Source: Planctomycetia bacterium (GTDB taxonomy: Bacteria; Planctomycetota; Planctomycetia; Pirellulales; JACPPG01). Taken from it: DNA of 64,000 bases. Positions 42,577-51,350 of this stretch are shown here, piece after piece; positions within the stretch are counted from its first letter, which is position 1; each line of letters begins with the position of its first letter. The stretch spans positions 1 to 64,000 of the forward strand of contig JACPPG010000052.1 in the NCBI GenBank assembly GCA_016191115.1, given 5' to 3'. Under the pieces are notes generated by a model. The model worked only from the letters and a program-made list of their open reading frames with translations. It was not told the origin of the DNA and made no database searches. The translations under genes were made by a program, and so were the position numbers.

Positions 42577-44292
42577 TCAATCCCCACCCGCCGCCGCGAC
42601 CGCCCGCGACTGGTCGGTCGCTTCGTCGACGGTGCCGTCGAGCGTGATGCGGATGATCGACCCTAGCCGGCGCTCCGTGTGCCGGTTCGGCCAGTTCGAG
42701 TTGCACACCCAAACGCTGCCGTCGTCGCCGAACTCGATCTCCCGCGTGTAAGTGACGCGCGAGGGCATCGGGTACTCGATCAATTCCTCGGTCTTGGGAA
42801 TGAACCGGAACATCGAGTCGTTCGTGGTCCCGCAGATCCAGATGTCGCCCGTCTTGGGATGGACGTTCAGGGCGTAGGGGAACTGGTTCTCCTTGTTCGG
42901 AAGGTCGTAGACCTTCCACTGCTCGGTCTCGGGGTTGAACTTGCCGAACACGCCCGAGCCGCAGCCGGGGACCCACACCATGCCGTCGGCGTCGACTTGC
43001 AGCCGGCGCGGGCCGCGGAACGGCGGGTTCCACTCCTTGATGTCGCCGTCGGGGGCCTCCGGTCGGACGCGCCCGACCCGGTTGCCGTTCAACTTCGTGT
43101 ACCAGATGTGCCCGTTGGGCGCGACGTCGATGCCGTAGGGCGTTCGGCCGCGGGACTCGCCGATGCCCTCGCCCACCGCCTGGTCCTCGTTGGGCAGGTT
43201 GTAGAACTTGCGGACATTGTTGTTGTTGGGATCGAGGCTGTAAACGCCCCGCCCGGCGTCGGTGTACCAGACGACGCCCTTCTTATCGACGCGCAGCGTA
43301 TGCGGGTAGATGCCGCGCCGCGCGGGATCGGGCGCCGAGGAGACCATCGTCCACTCCTCGGTCTTAACGTCGAACTTGGCCATCTTGCCGCCGATGGCGC
43401 AGGTGATCCAAATGTTGCCCGCCGCGTCGCACTCGAGCGAGTGCGGGCCCATCGTCATCGGCTCGTCGGAGTAGGGCTCCTTGCCGCCGGGCACGCGATA
43501 TGTCTTGCGGTCGCCGGTCACCGGGTCCAGGCTCACGAGCGCGTCATTGGCCATGTCCACCGCGTAGACCAGGCCATTGTTGCCGAGCTCCAAGTCGTGA
43601 ATCATCGTCTGTCGCTTGTTGCCCATGTCCCACTCAACGACCCGCAGGGCCAGGGCCTTCCCCTTCGGCGCTTCGGGAGGGGTCCACTTGGCCCATTTCC
43701 GGGGGGCCTCTTCGGAATAGGTGTCGACGAGCTTCTTGACGATCGTCTTCTTCAGCTCGGGGTGCAGCGCGCCAAAACCGTCCATGCGCTTGATCATGAC
43801 CTCCCAGTCGACCGGCTCTTCCGGCGTGCGGAAGCCGAACGTGCCCACCTGGTGGCAATACGTGCAGGACATCTTGAAGGTCATCCGCTGCTCTTCGTCG
43901 TCGATCTTCAGCTCGCCGAAGAGGCTCGCGCCCGTGCGTTGCGCGAGCAGATCTTTGGTCGGCTGCATGACGAGCTTGGCGCTCTTGTTGCCAGTGCCCG
44001 CGGCGATGTCCATCTCGTCGGTGATCTGGTCGTCATAGCCGACTAGCCGGGCGCGGAGGACATATGTCTCCGGCGGAATCTGATCGAGGATGAACCGGCC
44101 CTGCACGTCGGTCAGCACGGAGATGCTTTTTTGCTGATCCTCGTTGATGGCCGACACGATTGTGCCGCGCAGCCCCTTTCCCGCACCGTCGACAACGGTG
44201 CCTTTCAGGGTGCCGGTCTCGGCGGCCGACGCGGCAGCCGTCATTGCAAACGCGATCAGAAGCGCGATTTGTCCTCGCCAGAAACGTCGCAT
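42577..44292 (-). CDS. Exported beta-propeller (Vgb/streptogramin-lyase-like) protein with CxxCH
   Basis: The 571-residue product has a signal peptide (about 1-24). A carboxypeptidase-regulatory-like beta-sandwich follows (about 28-110), then a single c-type haem motif CTYCH (about 142-146). A six- or seven-bladed NHL/Vgb-type propeller (about 210-540) has repeated PxxLxxDAxGxxW and GGK-like blades. It is probably an extracytoplasmic electron-transfer or binding protein. Virginiamycin lyase activity is not implied, because the catalytic His pair cannot be assigned here. AAGGAG precedes the ATG at 44292; an upstream in-frame TTG is rejected. Confidence 0.75.
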   Translation of the reverse strand: MRRFWRGQIALLIAFAMTAAASAAETGTLKGTVVDGAGKGLRGTIVSAINEDQQKSISVLTDVQGRFILDQIPPETYVLRARLVGYDDQITDEMDIAAGTGNKSAKLVMQPTKDLLAQRTGASLFGELKIDDEEQRMTFKMSCTYCHQVGTFGFRTPEEPVDWEVMIKRMDGFGALHPELKKTIVKKLVDTYSEEAPRKWAKWTPPEAPKGKALALRVVEWDMGNKRQTMIHDLELGNNGLVYAVDMANDALVSLDPVTGDRKTYRVPGGKEPYSDEPMTMGPHSLECDAAGNIWITCAIGGKMAKFDVKTEEWTMVSSAPDPARRGIYPHTLRVDKKGVVWYTDAGRGVYSLDPNNNNVRKFYNLPNEDQAVGEGIGESRGRTPYGIDVAPNGHIWYTKLNGNRVGRVRPEAPDGDIKEWNPPFRGPRRLQVDADGMVWVPGCGSGVFGKFNPETEQWKVYDLPNKENQFPYALNVHPKTGDIWICGTTNDSMFRFIPKTEELIEYPMPSRVTYTREIEFGDDGSVWVCNSNWPNRHTERRLGSIIRITLDGTVDEATDQSRAVAAAGGD

Positions 44293-44382
44293 CGCTCGAT
44301 ACTCCTTGCTCAAAGTGTCGGCTCGCCGAGCTTTAGTCGCGAGACCGAAGGATGGGGGGCGTGCACCATGATTATCAGGCGG

Positions 44383-45126
44383 CTACTCGGAGAACTCAAG
44401 CTCCACCGGCTGGACCACCACGTCGACCAGATGTTCGCGGAATTTGGCCCGATCCACCGATTCCAGCGAGCGGAGGAAGGCGGCCACCTGCCGCACTTCA
44501 TCCTCGGTGAGCGCGATGTGACCAACCTCGATCTCCACTCCGGCCCGCTTGTTGTCCCGGGCAATTTGCCCGTTGTCCACGTGCCGGGTAATGGCCTGTT
44601 CCAACGACTTGGCACTGCCGTCGTGGAAAAACGACTTCTTCTTCCCCAGGTCGCGGAGCGACGGCGTATCGACCGGCTCCTTGGCCGTGCCGATATTGTG
44701 CTTTTCGTGGTCGGTGAAGTCGGGCAATGTGTGGCATGCCGTGCAGTTGCCGATGCCCGTGGCGTCGCCGTAAGCGCGGACGAACATCAGCCATCCGCGG
44801 AACGCGTCGTCGCCGAAACCCTTGGCCGGCCGTTTGACGAGGATCCGCCCGGCCTGGTTGCCCAGGCGCGATTCCAGGAAACCCCAGTACTCGCCGGCGG
44901 TCTGCCCCTTGGTGAATTCCTCCTGCAACCGGTTCATCTTCATAAAGGCGTCGTAGGGGGCGGTGTACTTGGCGTCGGACACGACGCGGCCCGATTGCTT
45001 TTGGGCGGCGGCCTGCCGCGCGCTGCCAACGAGCATAACGCCGCCGAGCGCCGCGACGAGAAGGATCGCAACGCTGCGGAAGCGTAGCCGATCGGGCACG
45101 CGGATGTTGGCGAAGGCCGGCACCAT
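44383..45126 (-). CDS. Exported c-type cytochrome
   Basis: This 247-residue protein has a signal peptide or N-terminal anchor (about 15-40) and a haem motif CTACH at about 128-132, followed by the likely axial Met/His region near GHIALTEDEVRQVAAFLRSL. The fold resembles MauG/cytochrome c peroxidase-like proteins with one canonical haem visible. It is probably an electron carrier to or from the neighbouring propeller proteins. The start at 45126 is the longest plausible one; no strong ribosome binding site is seen. Confidence 0.75.
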   Translation of the reverse strand: MVPAFANIRVPDRLRFRSVAILLVAALGGVMLVGSARQAAAQKQSGRVVSDAKYTAPYDAFMKMNRLQEEFTKGQTAGEYWGFLESRLGNQAGRILVKRPAKGFGDDAFRGWLMFVRAYGDATGIGNCTACHTLPDFTDHEKHNIGTAKEPVDTPSLRDLGKKKSFFHDGSAKSLEQAITRHVDNGQIARDNKRAGVEIEVGHIALTEDEVRQVAAFLRSLESVDRAKFREHLVDVVVQPVELEFSE

Positions 45127-45158
45127 CTCGATTAACCTACTTCGCGAAGCCGGCCGCC

Positions 45159-45248
45159 GCTAGCAGCCCGTTGAAAAAGGGGGACAGGCGCTCACCGGGG
45201 GCGGAGCAGCTCCGAGCCAGTCCCCGCTTTTTTCAACGGGCCGCTAGC
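45159..45248 (+). repeat. MITE-like repeat B (90 bp)
   Basis: Its terminal inverted repeats are GCTAGCAGCCCGTTGAAAAA and, at the other end, TTTTTTCAACGGGCCGCTAGC. Inside, GGGGACAGGC and GAGCCAGTCCCC form the same palindromic core as repeat A, although the ends differ. Read as RNA it is a strong hairpin and could also act as a terminator between the cytochrome and phosphoesterase genes. One base overlaps the stop codon of the latter. Confidence 0.75.
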
Positions 45249-47917
45249 TAGTCGTCGTCGTCATTTTCAGCCACCGCCCAGGCGGGGTAGGTATCGTCGC
45301 GGCCGCGGACGCTGTGCCACAGCACCCGGTTGAGCGTGTCCTCGTCGGCCTCGTCCACTTCGTCGAGCGGCATCGCCAGCGACACTTTCGCCCAATGCAG
45401 TTGCCGCCGGTCGCGGATGGCCTCCTCGTCGGGGTTCAGCCGGTCCAAGGGGATATTGTTCTTCACAGCTTTATAGGGCGCAAGGTCCGGCTTGTCGGTG
45501 AAACAACTGGCCATGGCCGTGGCCGAGGCGTCGAGCTGGTTCATCGGCGCAAGGCCCAGGATCAGCTCCATCGTGCGGATCATGCTCGTCTGGTTGTAGT
45601 TCGTGCTATCGACCGCCCGACGCCGCGCGTAGGGGCTGATCACCATGGCCACCGTGCGATGCCCGTCGATGTGGTCGAAGCCGGCCTGCGGATCGTCCTC
45701 GACGACGAAGATCGCGCTAGTGGGCCAGAACCGGCTGTGGCTGAGCGCCTCGACCACCTGTCCCAGTGCCAGGTCGTTGTCGGCCACCGAGGCCTCGGGC
45801 GTGGGCATCCGCGGGCGCGTGCCCGACGTATGGTCGTTCGGCAACAGCATGATCATGAGGTTGGGCAGGTTGCCGTCGGCTTCGAACCGCGCCAGCTCGC
45901 GCTTGAACTGATCGGCCCGATAAATGTCGCTGACGATGCTGGGAAAGCCGATCGTCGTCGGGCAAGTGAAGGGCTCGAGGGACTTAATCGTGGCGGCGCC
46001 GCGAATCTCGACGCGGCCACCCTGCTCGTGAAAATCGCGATAGCAGTCCATGAAGCCGGGGCGCCCCTGGCGCGCAGGGTCCTTCCAGCGGACCGAGCCG
46101 CGAACGAACTCGCCGTAGTTGCGCACGGTTTTCTTGTGCGCGAGCGCGTTGTCCCACAGGAAGCCGCTCGCGGCGTAGGCCATCGCGTCTCCGCCTGCGT
46201 AGGGATAGCTCCGCGGCCAGCCGCCGAACCCTCTTTCGATATAGTCGACCACGTACGCTTCGGTGGCCCACTGGTGGCCGTCGGCACTCAGCACGCCGCT
46301 GCAATAGAAATTGTCCAACAGCACGAATTCGTCGACCAGCTTGTGATGGTTGGGCGTCACGCGGCGGCCGAAGATGCACAGGTCGGCGCTTCCCTCGCCC
46401 CGCTCGACGTCCCCCAGCACCTGATCGTACGTGCGATTCTCCTTGATGATGTACAGCACGTGCTTGATCGGCGACGGCTCGCCGTGACGCTGCGGCACGG
46501 GCCGTGGCGGCGCATACTCGCGCGGCGGGGCCAGGGCGCTAATTGTTTCGGTCAGGCGGTTGTTTTCCAGCACGTTCCGCGTGTGGCCGGCCAGCTCGCC
46601 TACGTCCGACAGGGGCACGAGCGACACGGTGCCGAGATAATCCTTCGAGTGGTAGCCATAGACCGATTTGTCGTTGACCCGCCGCTCTCCTTTCCACTGA
46701 ACGCTCCGCGAGCCGATCCCCTTCATGTTGGCGACGTAAAGTGCGTCGCGGGCGTGATCGAGGACCAGGGCCGCCGGGTACCATCCGGTCGGAAACGAGC
46801 CCAACAGCCGGCTCCCGGGCGGCGCTAGCGCGATCACGGCCACGGCGTTGTTCGTCGCGTTGGCGACGTAGAGCGTCTTGCCGTCGGCGCTCGTGGCAAG
46901 GGCCGTCGGCGAGCTGCCGAATACCAGGTCCTTGGCCGGCCGCGTCGAGATCGTCTCCACCACCTCGTCGCGCGCGGTGTCGATCACGGACACCGTGTCA
47001 CTGTTTGCGTTAGCCACGATCACGTGCGAAAGGTCAGGCGTGGCGATCACAGCCGAAGGGTGCAGGCCCACGACGATCTGCTTCGCTTCGCGGCCGCTCT
47101 TGAGGTCGACGACAGACACGGAACCATCGGAGGCGATGTACCGCTTCGGGTCAACCCGCACCTGGGGGCCACGACCTGCAGGGCCGGTCACGGAGTCGGC
47201 GTCGGGCATCCGGCCCGCCCAATTCGTCACATAGAGCTTGTCCGGCAGTGCGAGCACTCCGTAGGGAGCATTGCCGACGGGAATCTCGCGCCGGATGACG
47301 CCGTCGGCCAGACCGATTTCGGCCACCGTGTTGTGCAGATTCAGCACGGCCCACAGCGACTTGCCTGAGCGGTCGATCGCCAGCCCGATGGGCAACACCT
47401 TTTCTAAATCCTCTTTGGTAGCGGCGAGTTTGATGGACGGCCGCGCGCGTAGCGCGCCGTCGTCGGCCACGTCGAAGACGCCGATCCTGCCCGTGAAGCT
47501 CGACGCCAGCAGCCGCCGGCCGTCGGGCGTGAAGACGATTCCCGCGTAGCTACCGGCTTCGTGCGCGACGCGCGACACGATCCGGCCCGCGATCGGGTCG
47601 ACGATCAGCACCTGCTGAATGCCGAGCACTCCCAGCCAGCGGCCGTCGGGGCTGAGCGCCAGGTCGTTCGGGCGGCCTTCGTACGCCACCTGCCGCCCGA
47701 GCGGCGAGAGAACCTGGTTGGTCGGCACGACGATTCGCCCACCTATCGCGTCGCCGACGCGCGATTGGTCGTAGCCCTTGACGTTCGCATCCTTCGGCGG
47801 CGCCGCGGTCTGTTGCGCAGCGGCGGCGGATAGTGCCGCTAGCACGATAGTAAAGATCGTCCCCACGGCGACACAGACGCGCCGACAGCGCGACGCGATA
47901 ACGGCCCGCTCACCCAT
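45248..47917 (-). CDS. Beta-propeller plus phosphoesterase-family exported protein
   Basis: The 889-residue product has a signal peptide (about 12-35). A YncE/YVTN-type seven-bladed propeller spans about 50-430, with repeated VANANSDTVSVIDTA-like blades. An alkaline-phosphatase-superfamily phosphoesterase domain follows at about 480-860. It has the metal-binding start HVLYIIKENRTYDQVLGD, NFYCSGVLSADGHQWATEAYV and the later DDPQAGFDHIDGHR, as in AcpA/phospholipase C-type enzymes. It probably hydrolyses phosphoesters outside the cytoplasm. The metal ligands are largely present, but activity is inferred. It is the first gene of the minus-strand exported-protein run. Confidence 0.85.
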   Translation of the reverse strand: MGERAVIASRCRRVCVAVGTIFTIVLAALSAAAAQQTAAPPKDANVKGYDQSRVGDAIGGRIVVPTNQVLSPLGRQVAYEGRPNDLALSPDGRWLGVLGIQQVLIVDPIAGRIVSRVAHEAGSYAGIVFTPDGRRLLASSFTGRIGVFDVADDGALRARPSIKLAATKEDLEKVLPIGLAIDRSGKSLWAVLNLHNTVAEIGLADGVIRREIPVGNAPYGVLALPDKLYVTNWAGRMPDADSVTGPAGRGPQVRVDPKRYIASDGSVSVVDLKSGREAKQIVVGLHPSAVIATPDLSHVIVANANSDTVSVIDTARDEVVETISTRPAKDLVFGSSPTALATSADGKTLYVANATNNAVAVIALAPPGSRLLGSFPTGWYPAALVLDHARDALYVANMKGIGSRSVQWKGERRVNDKSVYGYHSKDYLGTVSLVPLSDVGELAGHTRNVLENNRLTETISALAPPREYAPPRPVPQRHGEPSPIKHVLYIIKENRTYDQVLGDVERGEGSADLCIFGRRVTPNHHKLVDEFVLLDNFYCSGVLSADGHQWATEAYVVDYIERGFGGWPRSYPYAGGDAMAYAASGFLWDNALAHKKTVRNYGEFVRGSVRWKDPARQGRPGFMDCYRDFHEQGGRVEIRGAATIKSLEPFTCPTTIGFPSIVSDIYRADQFKRELARFEADGNLPNLMIMLLPNDHTSGTRPRMPTPEASVADNDLALGQVVEALSHSRFWPTSAIFVVEDDPQAGFDHIDGHRTVAMVISPYARRRAVDSTNYNQTSMIRTMELILGLAPMNQLDASATAMASCFTDKPDLAPYKAVKNNIPLDRLNPDEEAIRDRRQLHWAKVSLAMPLDEVDEADEDTLNRVLWHSVRGRDDTYPAWAVAENDDDD

Positions 47918-48102
47918 CCGCGAATCCCCCTGGCACGCGGTCCGACATTATCCAACGAGAAGCTCAAGCGAAAGCAGGTCCAGCATACGTGGGCACACGG
48001 GCCAAGTAAACGCCGCGCGCGGGCGCGCTTGCCAAATCCGCAGCAAGTCAATAGGATGCGATCGGCTGGGCCAGGTTCGGGTGAAGGAGCAAAGACCCGG
48101 CC

Positions 48103-51100
48103 ATGCGCGCCCACTTCTTTCACGCTTTGCGGTCCTCTCACCGTAAGCGCTCTTTCGACCAATCTCGCCCGAGCAAAGCGCGACGGTTCCCGTCGTTCGA
48201 GGCCCTCGAACCAAGGCTCGTGCTGACCGCCATTCAGGATTGGTCGATCCGCGGAGCGGGCGGCGGCGGCGCGCTCTTCTCCCCTAGCCTGAACCCCGCC
48301 AATCCGAACGAGATGTACATCGCCTCGGACATGGGACAGGTGTTCCACACCACCAACGAGGGCGCGCTGTGGGATACGGTCGACCACCGCGAGCTGCGCG
48401 GTTCGAACAACGCGAAGGTGCAATTCACCGTCAACCCGCAGATCCTCTACGCCTTGGATTACACGGACGACCTCGTCCGGCCCACCAAGAGCACCGACGG
48501 CGGCGCGACGTGGACGCCGATCGCGGCCGACCCGACGTTTGGAGAGGCCTTCACCCTGGTGGCCGACTACAACAATGCCAATCGCTTGATCGTCAGCGAT
48601 TACTCTGGTCTGTTCATTTCCACCGACGGTGGGGCGACGTTCGCCCAGCGATTCTCCACTACCGACGGCGCGGGCGTTCACGTCGCCGGCGCGCTATTCG
48701 ACGGCAACAATATCTACGTCGGCACGAACCAAGGCGTGTTGGTTTCGACCAACGGCGGGGTAAGCTTCGGCGTCGCGGCCTATACCGGCATCGGCGGCAC
48801 GCAACGGATCGTTTCCTTCGCCGGAGCGAAGGAAGGGGGCATGACGCGCCTGTGGGCCGTTACCGAAGACGCGGCCGACGTCTCCGCCGGTATGCAAGGC
48901 TGGGACAACGGCAGTTTCGCCGGCATCTACCGGATCGACGTCGGACAGGCGGCGTGGAGCTCGATTACGGCGGGCATCCCGACAGGGACCATACCCTTTT
49001 ACGTCTCCGCCGCCACCAACGACGTCGACACCGTCTACGTCGCCGGCGGCAGCGACAGCGAGCGCCCCACCGTCCTTCGCAGCATCACCGGCGGCGGCAA
49101 CTGGCAAAGCGTGCTGATGACCGTGAGCAACGCCAACGTGCAAACCGGTTGGTCCGGGGACGGCGGCGCCCGCGGCTGGTCGTACGGCGAGTTGGCGCTC
49201 GGCTTCGCCGTGTCGCCCCTTGATTCCACGCGCCTGGTGATCACCGATTACGGTTTCGCACACTTCAGCGAGGACAGCGGCGCGTCGTGGCGGGCGCTGT
49301 ACGTCACGCCCGACGACTTGAATCCGGCCGGCGCGCCGATCCCGGCTGGAGTGACGTACAAGTCGAGCGGCCTGGAAAACACGACCTCCTGGGGCCTTAC
49401 GTGGACGGACGCCTCGCACATCATCGCGTCGGAGAGCGACATCCGCGGGACGGTCAGCGCCGATGGGGGCGATTCCTGGTCCTTCAACTACACGGGCCAC
49501 ACGCAGAACTCGATGTACCGCTCGGTGGTGCAGGCGGCAACCGGCACCGTGTACGCCGCGACGGCGACCGTTCACGACATTTATCAAAGCACCTATCTCA
49601 CCGACGCCCGCATCGACGGCGGGACCGGCAACGTGCTTTTCTCGACCAACGGCGGCGCCACCTGGCAGACGATGCACAATTTCGGCCGGGTGGTCACGTG
49701 GGTCGAGGCCGATCCCGCGAACCCCAATCGCCTGTACGCGGCCGTCGCTCACAGCACCGACGGCGGCATTTACGTGACCAACAACGCGCAGGCCGGCGCC
49801 GCTTCGACGTGGACCAAGCTCGCCGTTCCACCGCGGACCGAGGGACATGCCTTCAATATCCGCGTGCTCGCCGACGGCACGCTCGTGGTAAGCTATTCCG
49901 GCCGCCGCGACGCCAGCGGCGCGTTCACGGCCTCGAGCGGCGTCTTCGTGAGCACCAACGGCGGCCAATCGTGGCTGGACCGTAGCGCCACCGGCATGCG
50001 CTATTGGACCAAGGACGTCGTCATCGACCCCCACGACCCCACGCAGAACACCTGGTACGCCGCCGTGTTCAGCGGCTGGGGCGGACCGCCCAATGCGCTT
50101 GGCGGCCTGTACAGAACGACCGATCGCGGGCAGAACTGGACCCGCATCAATGCGCTCGACCGCGTGAACTCGATCACCGTCAGCCCCACCAACCCGGACG
50201 AAGCCTATCTCACCACCGAAACTGACGGCCTCTGGTACACCGCGAACCTCCGCGCCGCTAACCCGACCTTTACGCACGTCGACGGCTACAAATTCATGCA
50301 GCCCATGCGGGTCGTGTACAACCCGTTCAACGCCAACGAAGTATGGGTGACGAGCTTTGGCGGCGGCCTGCGCGTGGGCACCATTCCGGGTGGCGCGGAC
50401 GGCCCGCACGTGACGCGCGTGTGGGTCGATTCCGACGCCGGCACGTGGACGGTGGCGTTCCGCGGCCAGTTGCTCGCCCAGAATGCCAATAACACCAGCG
50501 GCTACGCCATCCCCACGGGTCCCGCGGAGTTGAAGACGCTCCCCTGGGGCGGGCTGAAGCGGATCTCGATCCAGTTTGACGCGGACGTTGACGTGCAGCA
50601 GAACGATCTGGTGGCGAGCGGCCTCAACGTGCCGCTCTACGGCTTCAGTGGTTTTAGCTACTCAAGCGCGACGCGCACGGCCACTTGGACGCTGTCGCAA
50701 GCGATCGCCGGCGACAGCTTGACCTTGCGCCTGGATGGTCTTTCGGCCGCCGGAGTCCGCGACCTTGCGGGTCACCTGCTCGACGGCGAGTGGACCAGCG
50801 GCTCGCAATCGTACCCGTCGGGCAACGGCACCGCCGGCGGCGATTTCGACTTCCGGCTCAATGTCCTGCCCGGCGACTACAACCAGGATAACATCGTCGA
50901 CATATCCGACATCCAGCAGGCAGCCGCCCTGTACTTGCAAGGCAGCGCCGCGACGGTGTTCACCGACGGGACCGGAAGCGGCCTCGTAGACGTCAGCGAC
51001 ATTCAACTCATCGCCGCCAACTACCTGGCCGCCGGGGGCGGCGCGGGCGGCGGCACGCGGGGTGGCGGAGGCGGCGCACCGGCGATCGAGTTTGGCCCTC

Positions 51101-51204
51101 AGCGCGCCGCCGGTTTGCGGCGCGCGAAGGCGCAGGCGGCGACGCCGCCCACCGCCAGCAGCAGGATCGTCGATGGCTCCGGAACGCGGATCGCCGCCGT
51201 GTAG
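48103..51204 (+). CDS. Secreted BNR-repeat/dockerin protein (glycoside-hydrolase-like)
   Basis: The 1033-residue product begins with a basic N-terminus and FEALEPRLVLTA, the planctomycete N-terminal LEPR motif. Residues about 50-750 contain many STDGGATW/STNGGQSW-type BNR repeats, as in sialidase, sortilin or GH74-like propellers. A dockerin type I domain is at about 925-985 (GDYNQDNIVDISDIQQAAALY and GSGLVDVSDIQLIAANYL). The Gly-rich last 50 residues are read antisense to the PEP-CTERM gene and probably are run-on sequence. AAGGAG lies about 12 bases before the ATG. It may bind or cleave extracellular glycans; the exact activity cannot be assigned. Confidence 0.85.
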   Translation: MRAHFFHALRSSHRKRSFDQSRPSKARRFPSFEALEPRLVLTAIQDWSIRGAGGGGALFSPSLNPANPNEMYIASDMGQVFHTTNEGALWDTVDHRELRGSNNAKVQFTVNPQILYALDYTDDLVRPTKSTDGGATWTPIAADPTFGEAFTLVADYNNANRLIVSDYSGLFISTDGGATFAQRFSTTDGAGVHVAGALFDGNNIYVGTNQGVLVSTNGGVSFGVAAYTGIGGTQRIVSFAGAKEGGMTRLWAVTEDAADVSAGMQGWDNGSFAGIYRIDVGQAAWSSITAGIPTGTIPFYVSAATNDVDTVYVAGGSDSERPTVLRSITGGGNWQSVLMTVSNANVQTGWSGDGGARGWSYGELALGFAVSPLDSTRLVITDYGFAHFSEDSGASWRALYVTPDDLNPAGAPIPAGVTYKSSGLENTTSWGLTWTDASHIIASESDIRGTVSADGGDSWSFNYTGHTQNSMYRSVVQAATGTVYAATATVHDIYQSTYLTDARIDGGTGNVLFSTNGGATWQTMHNFGRVVTWVEADPANPNRLYAAVAHSTDGGIYVTNNAQAGAASTWTKLAVPPRTEGHAFNIRVLADGTLVVSYSGRRDASGAFTASSGVFVSTNGGQSWLDRSATGMRYWTKDVVIDPHDPTQNTWYAAVFSGWGGPPNALGGLYRTTDRGQNWTRINALDRVNSITVSPTNPDEAYLTTETDGLWYTANLRAANPTFTHVDGYKFMQPMRVVYNPFNANEVWVTSFGGGLRVGTIPGGADGPHVTRVWVDSDAGTWTVAFRGQLLAQNANNTSGYAIPTGPAELKTLPWGGLKRISIQFDADVDVQQNDLVASGLNVPLYGFSGFSYSSATRTATWTLSQAIAGDSLTLRLDGLSAAGVRDLAGHLLDGEWTSGSQSYPSGNGTAGGDFDFRLNVLPGDYNQDNIVDISDIQQAAALYLQGSAATVFTDGTGSGLVDVSDIQLIAANYLAAGGGAGGGTRGGGGGAPAIEFGPQRAAGLRRAKAQAATPPTASSRIVDGSGTRIAAV

Positions 51205-51350
51205 ACGTCGAAGATCTTGTCGGCGGGAAAGTCCGGGTTGTCGCCGGTCGAGTTCGAGTTGTCGGCCCACACGGCGTGCGCCACACCGTTGAAGAAATCG
51301 ACGCCCAGATAGTCGCCGTAGTCGAAGCCCAACGGGTCGAGCGTGGCGGA
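51099..51350 (-). pseudogene. 3' segment of the PEP-CTERM gene, cut off by an in-frame stop
   Basis: In the same reading frame as the gene above it, this segment encodes SATLDPLGFDYGDYLGVDFF, then VYTAAIRVPEPSTILLLAVGG and a basic end, i.e. the VPEPS sorting motif, membrane helix and Arg-rich tail of PEP-CTERM proteins. The TAG at 51351-51353 separates it from the rest. Its 3' end overlaps the plus-strand dockerin gene. Confidence 0.8.

Noticed and set aside
48694..50409. A 571-residue minus frame opposite the dockerin gene
   Set aside because: It is antisense to clear BNR repeats and has no domain.
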